From an uncultured Methylobacillus sp. (GTDB lineage Bacteria > Pseudomonadota > Gammaproteobacteria > Burkholderiales > Methylophilaceae), in assembly GCA_946481235.1 (NCBI GenBank), contig CAMLME010000027.1, forward strand, positions 1 to 15,142: DNA of 15,142 bases, read 5' to 3'. Shown here in pieces: positions 1-6,751 of this stretch (positions within the stretch are counted from its first letter, which is position 1; the number at the start of each line of letters is the position of its first letter). Under the pieces are notes generated by a model. The model had not been told where the DNA came from. It searched no databases and saw only the letters and a program-made list of their open reading frames with translations. The translations under genes and the position numbers were made by a program.

Positions 1-819
1 GAAACCGTGACCGCTGCCGAAACGGCGGCCATGCCGCCGGTATGCAAGTTGATTGTGGTCGAAAAGCCCAACGCGCACATCGATCAGCACGCGCAACGGA
101 AAAATGCCGCGCTGTTCGACCGCCCGGAATACCGCATGGCGAAGAACGCCACCCACGTCCACCATTGGTGCCGGGCCGTCATATCGCGGCAGCGCTACTA
201 TGCCGCCCGCACCCAGCAGCAGCGGCGAGCCTATATGGGGGACTTTTACGATGAAATGGACTACGTCATCAGAAACATGGACCCCGCCTGGCCCTACATG
301 CCCATGATGCATGCGGAAAAGGGCGAAATGTATCTGCTGGACAAGAAATACGCGGAGGCCATGAACAATGCGCTCAGCGCCGTTAAACTGAATCCCGCTT
401 ATGCCAGAGGCTATGTGTTGCTCGTCAATACCTACATTGGCATGGGACAAAAAGACAAGGCGCTCGAGGCGGCTACCGAGGGAATCAAGCGCAATCCCTC
501 CTCGAGCGCGCTCAAGAAAATGTACGACGATCTGGGCGGGGTCAAGCCATATCCAGCGGAACCGGTCGCGACTCCGGCACAGCCGGCCCCGGCATCCGAA
601 GCGAAACCCGAGGCGAAGCCGGAAGAGCAGGACGCCTCCGCGCAGTTGCCCCCGGTTTCGACCGGTGAATTCAAGTCCGCGGATGAGGAGGCGGCGGTGG
701 CCCACCCGCTGCGTTCGCCGGAAGACGTCGCTCCGCCGCCGGAGTCCGTCGCCCCTACGCCGGAGTCCGTCGCGCCGGCCCCCTCGGGCCCGAAGAAATA
801 CTGCCGATTCTGCCCATAG
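1..819 (+). CDS. TPR-repeat protein with Pro/Ala-rich C-terminal tail, 5' end outside window
   Basis: The reading frame is open from the first base, so the true start probably lies upstream. A GTG at 7 is the first possible start inside the window, giving 270 residues. Numbered from that GTG, residues 97-130 and 131-164 form two tetratricopeptide repeats, with the typical pattern of a small residue before a Lys-x-x-Tyr/Ala helix and an ending in Asn-Pro. Before them is a His/Cys cluster (THVHHWC, residues 49-55). After residue 180 the chain is Pro/Ala/Glu-rich and low in complexity, and it ends in KKYCRFCP with a CxxC pair. TPR domains mediate protein-protein contacts; the partner here is unknown. 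A signal peptide could be present upstream but cannot be seen. The next gene starts 15 nt downstream on the same strand, so the two may be co-transcribed. Confidence 0.75.
   Translation, partial: ETVTAAETAAMPPVCKLIVVEKPNAHIDQHAQRKNAALFDRPEYRMAKNATHVHHWCRAVISRQRYYAARTQQQRRAYMGDFYDEMDYVIRNMDPAWPYMPMMHAEKGEMYLLDKKYAEAMNNALSAVKLNPAYARGYVLLVNTYIGMGQKDKALEAATEGIKRNPSSSALKKMYDDLGGVKPYPAEPVATPAQPAPASEAKPEAKPEEQDASAQLPPVSTGEFKSADEEAAVAHPLRSPEDVAPPPESVAPTPESVAPAPSGPKKYCRFCP
738..773 (+). repeat. Two 15-bp direct repeats with a 21-nt period
   Basis: The sequence GCCGGAGTCCGTCGC occurs at 738-752 and again at 759-773. The period is 21 nt, or seven codons, so the repeat stays in frame and encodes two PESVAP-type units in the Pro/Ala-rich tail of the TPR protein. 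The perfect nucleotide identity suggests a recent in-frame duplication. Confidence 0.8.
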
Positions 820-834
820 CGTAGCCCATCCGCC

Positions 835-1866
835 ATGCACGTCGCCGATCCCGTTTCCGCAAACGATACCTACCCGCTGGTATCGGTGATCATTCCGGCC
901 TTCAACAGCGAACGTTACATCGCCGACGCCATCGACAGCGTCTTGCAGCAGGACTACCCCGCGCTCGAGATCTGGGTGGTGGACGACGGCTCCACGGACA
1001 ACACGCAGAATATCGTCCGCAGCTATGGCGACAAAGTGCGATTGTTATCGCAACAGAACAAAGGTTCTGCCGTCGCGAGGAATCAGGGCATTCGGCACGC
1101 GCAGGGCAAATACATCGCTTTTCTGGACGCCGACGATGTCTGGCACAAAAATAAAATCCGCCTCCAGCTCGACGCGTTGCGTAAAAGCGGCCACAAGATG
1201 GTCTACAGCAGTTTCATCCGCTGGCATCCCGACGCACAAGGCCGCTATGCCGCGCCGGATTCGCTATTCGACACGCCTCACCATCCCGACACCACTTCCG
1301 CCAACATCGTGACGGGCTGGACTTATGCGGATCTGCTGCTGGATTGCATCGTGTGGACGTCGTCCGTCCTCGTCGAAAAAGCCGAGATCGAGAAGGCCGG
1401 CCTCTTCGACGAAAGCCTGCGCAAGGGGCAGGACTACGACCTCTGGCTGAGGCTGTCGCGTCAGGTTGAAATGCTGGGCCTGGAGCAGCCGACCGCGCTT
1501 TACCGCATACACCCCGATCACATCACGAGCGCCGTCAAGGCAATCAACTACGAATACCTGATCCTGACGCGCGCCCTCGCAAACTGGGGGGAAGCCGGCC
1601 CGGATGGGCGGACGCCGGCGGGGTCGGTTTCCGCACGGCTTGCCAAATCGTGTTTTCTGCACGGCATTCGGCATTTGCGCAGCGGCGACCCGCGTATCGC
1701 GGCGCACGCATTCCGCGACTCGATGAAGCATTCCGGCGTGCGGCCAAAACCGGTTCTGTACCTCATGGCGGCGCTTGCCAAATGCTGTTTGCGGCCGTTC
1801 ATGCCTGAAAAAGAGATGAGAGCGCCCGCAAGTCCGTCTGTCAGGCTCGAAGGGCACAAATCCTAA
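835..1866 (+). CDS. Glycosyltransferase family 2 (GT-A fold)
   Basis: This 343-residue protein probably transfers a sugar from a nucleotide-sugar donor to a lipid-linked or growing glycan on the cytoplasmic side of the membrane. Residues 16-23 (VSVIIPAF) form the first GT-A strand. DDGS at 50-53 contacts the nucleotide, and DADD at 98-101 is the metal-binding DxD region. GQDYDLWLRL at 198-207 matches the acceptor and catalytic-base region of GT2 enzymes, and a Tyr-Arg-x-His segment follows near residue 223. The length is usual for single-domain GT2 enzymes. There is no clear Shine-Dalgarno sequence before the ATG, so the start is less certain and translation may depend on the TPR gene 15 nt upstream. 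The sugar specificity cannot be read from the sequence. The gene converges on the flippase gene, with 55 bp between them. Confidence 0.9.
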   Translation: MHVADPVSANDTYPLVSVIIPAFNSERYIADAIDSVLQQDYPALEIWVVDDGSTDNTQNIVRSYGDKVRLLSQQNKGSAVARNQGIRHAQGKYIAFLDADDVWHKNKIRLQLDALRKSGHKMVYSSFIRWHPDAQGRYAAPDSLFDTPHHPDTTSANIVTGWTYADLLLDCIVWTSSVLVEKAEIEKAGLFDESLRKGQDYDLWLRLSRQVEMLGLEQPTALYRIHPDHITSAVKAINYEYLILTRALANWGEAGPDGRTPAGSVSARLAKSCFLHGIRHLRSGDPRIAAHAFRDSMKHSGVRPKPVLYLMAALAKCCLRPFMPEKEMRAPASPSVRLEGHKS

Positions 1867-1921
1867 AGCCCATCCTGAAAACTGCAGGAACGGCGCTCTT
1901 AAGTTCTAAAGACAGCTCTTT

Positions 1922-3412
1922 TTATCCAGCCGAATGTCGCACTCGCGCGTTGGTGAACGCGACGCGGCACTTCTGTAACAGATAGGCTTCCGCACCGGAT
2001 GGACGCCCACTTATCCACCACAGGCCGAGCACTGTGGCAGCATAAGTCACCGCGCCCAGGCTTATCTTGAGCGCGACCAGTGCCCCCAGCGGCAGGTCGA
2101 GGTCGCTCATGCCGGACGACAGTACGGCAGCCATCGCGGCAGCACCAAAAAGCGGGCGGATCGAGGAGCGCACGATTTCCCGAAACTGCAGTCCGGGAAG
2201 CGTTCTTACCAGCAGCCAGAACGATAGCCAGACGCCTATGGCAACGACGAAGAGCCTGAGCCAGGCGATTTCGAGCGCATCGTTGCCGGAAATGACGGTA
2301 AGTGCCAGCACGCAGAACACGACTACCCGGATCCATATGCCGATGACGCTGATGCCGATTTTCCCAAGCACGATCAATACATAACCGCCGCTGGTCGTCA
2401 GCGACTGGACGATATTCACCAGCGCGAGAATCTGGATGAAAGGCACGGCGAGCATCCACTTTTCGCCGAGCAGCAAAAGCACGACTTCGTGCGCGACCAG
2501 CGCCAGGCCTGCCGCTGCCGGGATGGCGACAAGGGTCTGCACGCTTTGCGCCAGCAGGAACAATCGTTTGAGTTCCAACAGATCTTTCTTGGCTGCGGCG
2601 AATGCCGGGAAAAGCACCCGGTTGAGCGGCGCGAGCAACTCGCCCGAAGGCATGGCCGAGATATCGTCGGCGAGGGAGTAGGCGCCCATGGTCGTTGCCT
2701 GCGTCCAGCGGCCCACCAGGATCTTGTGCAGGTTCTGGTGGAGGTAATTGCCTATGCTGCGCAGCAGCATCCATTGCGAGATGGAGAAGATTTCGCGGAA
2801 TTTTTCAAGACTGAACCTGGGCCGCATCGGGTGTAGCCAGTAGCTGAGCCCAACCCCGGCGGTACGCCCGGCCAACGCACCGAACACCATCGCCCAGTAG
2901 GATTGCAGCAGCCATGCCAGGATAATGGTCGTGATGAATCCTGCCATGCGCCGCAGGAAAAGAAAGCGGAACTCGGCGCCGAATTGCATGTGTTTCTGGT
3001 AGGCGACGATGCCGATGTTCTCGAAGCTGGCGATCATCAAGGAAAAGGGGAGTACCTGCAGCACAGTCTGGACGCGTGCGTCCTGGAAATACGCGGCAGC
3101 CAGCGGCGCGGATAGCACGAGGATCAGCGTGGCGGTCGACGCCTGCAATAGTCGCAAGGTCCAGGCCGTGTTGTAGTGCGCTTGCGTGGCGTGGCTGTTC
3201 TGAATCAGGGCGACATTGACGCCGAGGTCGAGCAGGACGTCTGCCAGTGCAATCGCGAGCGACGCCATGGCAATGACGCCGAAGTCTGCCGGCGTGAGCA
3301 GCCGGGCCAGAATCAGGGTGCTGACGATGCCGATCAGCCTGTCGGTCCAGCGCATGGCGACGACTACCGTCGCTCCTTTGGCGACCGACATGACACCTGG
3401 TTCCTGCGCCAT
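1922..3412 (-). CDS. Wzx-type polysaccharide flippase (MOP superfamily)
   Basis: This 496-residue integral membrane protein likely flips lipid-linked oligosaccharides or repeat units across the inner membrane. The N-terminal part (RWTDRLIGIVSTLILARLL, then LTPADFGVIAMA) is typical of the polysaccharide transporter branch of the MOP superfamily. Long hydrophobic segments alternate with short charged loops throughout, consistent with 12-14 membrane helices. An in-frame ATG at 3496 would add 28 residues but lies inside the upstream glycosyltransferase gene. The ATG at 3412 is preferred because AGGAAA at 3421-3426 sits 8 nt before it and the upstream stop codon is only 5 nt away. The gene is the last of a four-gene minus-strand run. 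Lipid II or O-antigen subunit specificity cannot be told apart from sequence alone, but the context favours an exopolysaccharide unit. Confidence 0.9.
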   Translation of the reverse strand: MAQEPGVMSVAKGATVVVAMRWTDRLIGIVSTLILARLLTPADFGVIAMASLAIALADVLLDLGVNVALIQNSHATQAHYNTAWTLRLLQASTATLILVLSAPLAAAYFQDARVQTVLQVLPFSLMIASFENIGIVAYQKHMQFGAEFRFLFLRRMAGFITTIILAWLLQSYWAMVFGALAGRTAGVGLSYWLHPMRPRFSLEKFREIFSISQWMLLRSIGNYLHQNLHKILVGRWTQATTMGAYSLADDISAMPSGELLAPLNRVLFPAFAAAKKDLLELKRLFLLAQSVQTLVAIPAAAGLALVAHEVVLLLLGEKWMLAVPFIQILALVNIVQSLTTSGGYVLIVLGKIGISVIGIWIRVVVFCVLALTVISGNDALEIAWLRLFVVAIGVWLSFWLLVRTLPGLQFREIVRSSIRPLFGAAAMAAVLSSGMSDLDLPLGALVALKISLGAVTYAATVLGLWWISGRPSGAEAYLLQKCRVAFTNARVRHSAG

Positions 3413-3417
3413 GGGTC

Positions 3418-4320
3418 TTATTTCCTGCTCGATAAGCCGAGTGTGGCGCGGAGGAGCCTGTGGGAGAAGCCTAAGTAGCGCCATCCTCCGCGGCATGCGA
3501 GGCTACGCAAATGGTTAGCCCAGGCCGGGCCGAGATGGAAGGCGCGCAGCTGCTGGCCAGAGAGCGTGTGGTGGGCCGCCGCCAAGCGCCTTTGCACGAT
3601 TTTTCGCACGTCCCGACGGTCGCCGAGCTTCAGCATGCGCCGGTACAGCGATACATGGCTTTCGACGTACGCCACCGATTTCGAGGCCGAACCCGGCGTG
3701 TCATTGATGACGAAGGTGGGGAGGTCCAGTACGCGAATGTGGCGGTTGGCACACGTCAGCCGGAAGGCGAGCCAGGTCCACTCGAGATAGGCATGCGGAT
3801 CTTCAAAAAAAGAAACCGGTACCGATTCCGACCGGAAAAGCGCGCCGCACGAAGCCAGCCAGTTTTCATGGAAAAGGGCGAGCTGCGGGTCGGCTTCCAC
3901 CGAGCCAAGCCGGTGCATGGCGGCTTCCTCGCGGGTTGCCGAGCGGCGCAGGCCGTTGGTGACGACCAGGTCCGCTGCCGGGGGCGTTTCGATCGCGGCC
4001 ATGCGCAACGGTATCGCATCGGGCAGATACAGATCGTCGTCGTCGAGAAAGCAGAAATATTTGGAGGTCACGGCTTTGCGTCCTGCCAGGATCGCCGCGG
4101 GCAGGGAGGCTTGCCGCATGTGGATCAGTTCGACCTTGGACTGCGACAGCGCTTCGAGCAAGGGGGGGTGATAATGGTTTCCGTTGACCACCACGATGAC
4201 GTGGATCGATGGCTGCTCCTCATCCTGGGCCAGACTGTCCAGAGCGCGTAGCAAGGAATTCGCGCGCTCATGCGTGGCGAGGGTGGGTACGATTACGGTC
4301 ACATCTGCGGGCATGGACAT
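3418..4320 (-). CDS. Glycosyltransferase family 2 (GT-A fold)
   Basis: This is a 300-residue GT2-type enzyme, counted from the ATG at 4320. VTVIVPTLATHERA at residues 7-20 is the first nucleotide-binding strand. VVNGN at 44-48 sits where many GT2 enzymes carry DDGS, so this position is divergent. FLDDDDLYLPDA at 91-102 supplies the metal-binding aspartates. The segment around EWTWLAFRLTC (180-190) occupies the acceptor and base region. A GTG at 4371 and an ATG at 4326 are also in frame. The ATG at 4320 is preferred because a strong Shine-Dalgarno (GGAGGAG, 4327-4333) lies at normal spacing from it, while it would be only 0-2 nt from the ATG at 4326. The gene lies between the pyruvyl transferase and the flippase and presumably adds one sugar of the same unit. 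Donor and acceptor are unknown. Confidence 0.85.
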   Translation of the reverse strand: MSMPADVTVIVPTLATHERANSLLRALDSLAQDEEQPSIHVIVVVNGNHYHPPLLEALSQSKVELIHMRQASLPAAILAGRKAVTSKYFCFLDDDDLYLPDAIPLRMAAIETPPAADLVVTNGLRRSATREEAAMHRLGSVEADPQLALFHENWLASCGALFRSESVPVSFFEDPHAYLEWTWLAFRLTCANRHIRVLDLPTFVINDTPGSASKSVAYVESHVSLYRRMLKLGDRRDVRKIVQRRLAAAHHTLSGQQLRAFHLGPAWANHLRSLACRGGWRYLGFSHRLLRATLGLSSRK

Positions 4321-4326
4321 GGTCAT

Positions 4327-4333
4327 CTCCTCC
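4327..4333 (-). promoter_or_regulatory. Ribosome binding site that decides the GT2 start
   Basis: The minus strand reads GGAGGAG here, a near-perfect Shine-Dalgarno sequence. Its GGAGG core ends 8 nt before the ATG at 4320. This excludes the longer GTG-initiated reading at 4371 and makes the ATG at 4326 too close to be used efficiently. Confidence 0.7.
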
Positions 4334-4347
4334 GCTACGTCTTTCCC

Positions 4348-4376
4348 AGGGCGCGAAATTACTGTGAACACGCCCT
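4348..4376 (-). repeat. Short inverted repeat between pyruvyl transferase and GT2 genes
   Basis: The minus strand carries AGGGCG, a 17-nt spacer and CGCCCT, a perfect 6-bp inverted repeat. It lies just after the stop codon of the pyruvyl transferase and before the GT2 ribosome binding site. No T-tract follows, so it is not a standard intrinsic terminator. It could be a weak mRNA hairpin or chance. Confidence 0.3.
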
Positions 4377-4378
4377 AA

Positions 4379-5353
4379 CTACCGAATTGGTACACGATGC
4401 AGCATAAGCCGCATCCGTCCGACCTTGTAACTGTTGCGTATGAACCGGGGCAACCGGCCCCAGAAGGGGTTTTCCTGCGGACGGATGGCATCGGTCCATG
4501 CCACGCCTTTCTCCGACAGGCTGTGTTCCCAGACGCTACGGTTCTTGTGGTACGACCCCGGTGCAATGGTCACCTGTTTTCCGGCAATCGCGCAGACGAT
4601 GGCGGAGTGCAATCGGTTGGTGGTGATCGTGCGGCTATAGAGATGGATGCGCATCCAGTGCGCAAAGCTGGTGGCGGCACCCGCCGGGTCGATGACCACG
4701 CCCTTGGGATGCGAGGCGTTAAGCCCGGGCGGGAGGCGTTCGTTATCCTCCCGGAAGACAATCAGGTCGTAATTGCCGCGCGGCATTTCACGAAGTCCGG
4801 CGATAACGCACAGGTCGCCCGGCTCCAGCGCCAGGGCGGTGTCGTGGTCCAGCCCCAGCGTGGCGCCGTATTGCGCGAGACCAAGTTGCTGGAGCACCTG
4901 CAGGGTGGTTTTTTCCCGCGCAAAAAAGATCAGGTCGCGGCAGCGAATGGAAGCGAGTGCTTGCTCAAAGCGGCTTTTCAGCTTTTCCGGCGCATTCTCG
5001 CAGGATTGCGGCCCTTGCACGACGAGATGCACTTCGCGGGCAGTTGCCTTCTCCAGGTCGAGGAAAGGGCGGCCGCTGGCCCAGCTGTTGTAGCCCCCGC
5101 TGCCGTGCAGGTAGATGCAGTGATCGGGCGTCGTGAGCCGGTGTTCCAGCTCGGCAGAATCGCAGCTCGTCCAGTCGAGGCCCACGGCGTCGGCCATTTT
5201 CTCGGCACCGGCATAGATCAGGTAATCCCCCCAGTTGCCGCCGGGGCGCACGAAGAGCCAGGGGCGCTCGCGATGGCGCTCGAAAATCCCGCGTAAGTCG
5301 ATGGAATGGTTCAACTCAAGCACCATCTGCGTATTCTCGGCCCGAAACGCCAT
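4379..5353 (-). CDS. Polysaccharide pyruvyl transferase family protein
   Basis: This 324-residue protein likely moves a pyruvate from phosphoenolpyruvate onto a sugar as a ketal, adding negative charge to the glycan, as CsaB- and ExoV-type enzymes of this family do. Near the N-terminus, RPGGNWGDYLIYAGAEK (36-52) matches the family's conserved GNxGDxLI segment. Near the C-terminus, TNRLHSAIVCAIAGK (245-259) and NRSVWEHSL (271-279) match the conserved Arg-x-His region and the following G-loop. The start is uncertain. The ATG at 5353 overlaps the upstream gene by 43 nt. An ATG at 5326 (residue 10) would overlap by 16 nt. Neither has a strong Shine-Dalgarno, so translational coupling to the upstream gene is likely. 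The target sugar is not known. Confidence 0.85.
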   Translation of the reverse strand: MAFRAENTQMVLELNHSIDLRGIFERHRERPWLFVRPGGNWGDYLIYAGAEKMADAVGLDWTSCDSAELEHRLTTPDHCIYLHGSGGYNSWASGRPFLDLEKATAREVHLVVQGPQSCENAPEKLKSRFEQALASIRCRDLIFFAREKTTLQVLQQLGLAQYGATLGLDHDTALALEPGDLCVIAGLREMPRGNYDLIVFREDNERLPPGLNASHPKGVVIDPAGAATSFAHWMRIHLYSRTITTNRLHSAIVCAIAGKQVTIAPGSYHKNRSVWEHSLSEKGVAWTDAIRPQENPFWGRLPRFIRNSYKVGRMRLMLHRVPIR

Positions 5354-6510
5354 ATCACCGGGACATTGCCCAGCCAGTCCGCGAGTTTCACCAGCGGCCG
5401 GATGCGCCGGGAGCGGCGCAAGGCATGGAATGCCGCAACCTGGATTTGAAGATCTCCGGTCTCGACCGCTAGCGCGTGTATTTCCTTGATGAAATCTTCC
5501 TCGTGATCGTTTTCGAGGTAAAGCCTGGCAAGCCGCTCCGACTGGAATTCCACGGGAAAAGGGTTTGCAATCTCAAGCGCGTTCAGCAGCTGCAGCGCTG
5601 CCATGGTGCGGATGCATTTAAGACATACACCGCAATTCGAGGCGGCTCGCTGCTTCCAGCACACATGCAGATGTGACAGCGCGATGGTGTGACGCGCCAC
5701 AAGCGCCGTTTTTTCCACCCGGTTAAAAGACGCGCCATCCTGTTTCACAGTGAGCGAGCGGGTCGAGAAAAGACCGTCCGTCATCGGATGAGATCCCCAG
5801 GGAATCAGGCCGCCATAAGGGGAAGAGGAACCGATGAGCACCTTCTCGTAGCGTTTTTCCAGAATCAGGGCGATGCTGGACAACCCGGCAGCATGGGTGA
5901 GCCATCCCCATCCTTTCACCCAAAGGGAGTCACCGCGCCGCAGATTGGTCCTGACAACGATCAGCTTGCGTCCGAGTGCCTGCGCTCCGCGGGAAAGCAC
6001 GGTGTGCAGTTTCATGAATTCATCCGTCGATTCCAGTGGGATGTCGAAGCCGTGAACGGCGATCAGCTCGTCCACCCGGCCTATTGCGGCGCTCTCCAGT
6101 TCCGGCGCATGCCGTAATACCGTAAACCAGGAGTCCACACCACCGGAAAAAAAGGCGGCAGACTTGCGATTGGCAGTTTCGTCGGGCGGGGGAGTCACGG
6201 GAGTGCGGATTTTGGGCGGTAGGTATTGCGGATACCAGTCGCACCACACCGCGATCAGGCCCTTCAGGTTTTCCAGCAATGCGGCGTCGGCAGGAATGTC
6301 GGAAACGATGGCCTCACCGTTCGGCAACGCATATGGCAGCATCGCGACTATCCATGGATTGCACGATTCAGACAGGTCGTCTTCGAGTTCGGACGGCACT
6401 TCGTACCAGGTTTCGAATGTCTCGCCGGATTCCCGCACGACGACGCCAGTCAGGCGAACGAATCCCGCAGTGTCGGGGGAAACGTCTTTACGAATAGATG
6501 CGAGTCTCAT
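5311..6510 (-). CDS. QueC-like PP-loop ATPase of unknown substrate in a glycan operon
   Basis: This 399-residue protein has the PP-loop of N-type ATP pyrophosphatases, FSGGVDS at residues 121-127, which binds ATP and activates a substrate by adenylation. HGFD at 153-156 and GSSSPYGG at 227-234 sit where other conserved parts of the fold are expected. A four-cysteine cluster follows (C284, then C293, C296 and C299, within NCGVCLKC). It has the same spacing style as the zinc site of QueC, the 7-cyano-7-deazaguanine synthase. The N-terminal 110 residues and the C-terminal 100 residues are not part of QueC, which is much shorter, so true QueC function is unlikely. It is the first gene of a minus-strand run with a pyruvyl transferase, a GT2 and a flippase, which suggests action on a sugar, perhaps amide or nitrile formation on a carboxylate. 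That chemistry is inference. The ATG at 6510 has only a weak ribosome binding site. Confidence 0.75.
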   Translation of the reverse strand: MRLASIRKDVSPDTAGFVRLTGVVVRESGETFETWYEVPSELEDDLSESCNPWIVAMLPYALPNGEAIVSDIPADAALLENLKGLIAVWCDWYPQYLPPKIRTPVTPPPDETANRKSAAFFSGGVDSWFTVLRHAPELESAAIGRVDELIAVHGFDIPLESTDEFMKLHTVLSRGAQALGRKLIVVRTNLRRGDSLWVKGWGWLTHAAGLSSIALILEKRYEKVLIGSSSPYGGLIPWGSHPMTDGLFSTRSLTVKQDGASFNRVEKTALVARHTIALSHLHVCWKQRAASNCGVCLKCIRTMAALQLLNALEIANPFPVEFQSERLARLYLENDHEEDFIKEIHALAVETGDLQIQVAAFHALRRSRRIRPLVKLADWLGNVPVIWRFGPRIRRWCLS

Positions 6511-6559
6511 TGGAATGACCGTCTATCTTTCGAAATGCTCCTGAAAACGACCTCCGGGT

Positions 6560-6586
6560 GCGGCGGCACAAGTGATGAGCCGCCGC
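6560..6586 (-). other. GC-rich hairpin in the leader of the minus-strand operon
   Basis: A perfect 8-bp inverted repeat, GCGGCGGC and GCCGCCGC, surrounds an 11-nt loop. It lies between the candidate promoter at 6617-6644 and the ATG at 6510, so it would form in the 5' untranslated region of the QueC-like gene. No T-run follows on either strand, which argues against a simple terminator. It could affect mRNA stability or be a protein binding site. Confidence 0.5.
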
Positions 6587-6616
6587 TCGTTCAAGGTAAG
6601 CTGCTGAACAGAAACG

Positions 6617-6644
6617 AGTATACACCCGCACGCAGCGGAGTGAA
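6617..6644 (-). promoter_or_regulatory. Candidate sigma70-type promoter for the four-gene minus-strand run
   Basis: The minus strand reads TTCACT (6639-6644), a 16-nt spacer, then TATACT (6617-6622). This is four of six matches to the -35 box and five of six to the -10 box. It lies in the 241-bp divergent intergenic region, about 105 bp before the ATG at 6510. No equally good promoter was seen for the plus-strand Kelch gene in the same region. Confidence 0.45.
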
Positions 6645-6751
6645 TCCGGTGCCGCGGCTATGTTCCGACTTCCTCTGGACGCGGTGAATCATGTGGGCGT
6701 ACATTGCGGGTATCGTTTCATTTCTGTTGAAGTGCGTCCGAGGTATCCGCC

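Noticed and set aside
1867..1921. Possible bidirectional terminator between the convergent GT2 and flippase genes
   Set aside because: The only stem found is 5 bp (TCCTG 1873-1877 with CAGGA 1885-1889), and it has no adjacent T-tract. The T-run near 1917-1923 is not preceded by a stable hairpin.
3413..3496. 28-residue N-terminal extension of the flippase from an ATG at 3496
   Set aside because: It lies almost wholly inside the upstream GT2 coding region, and a better start with a ribosome binding site exists at 3412.
4397..5296. Plus-strand open frame of 299 codons opposite the pyruvyl transferase
   Set aside because: It has no recognisable motif, while the minus strand shows conserved pyruvyl transferase segments.
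6694..6707. Sigma54-like element TGG...TTGC upstream of the Kelch gene
   Set aside because: The GG and GC pairs are separated by 9 nt instead of the required 10, and the rest of the -24 box does not match.
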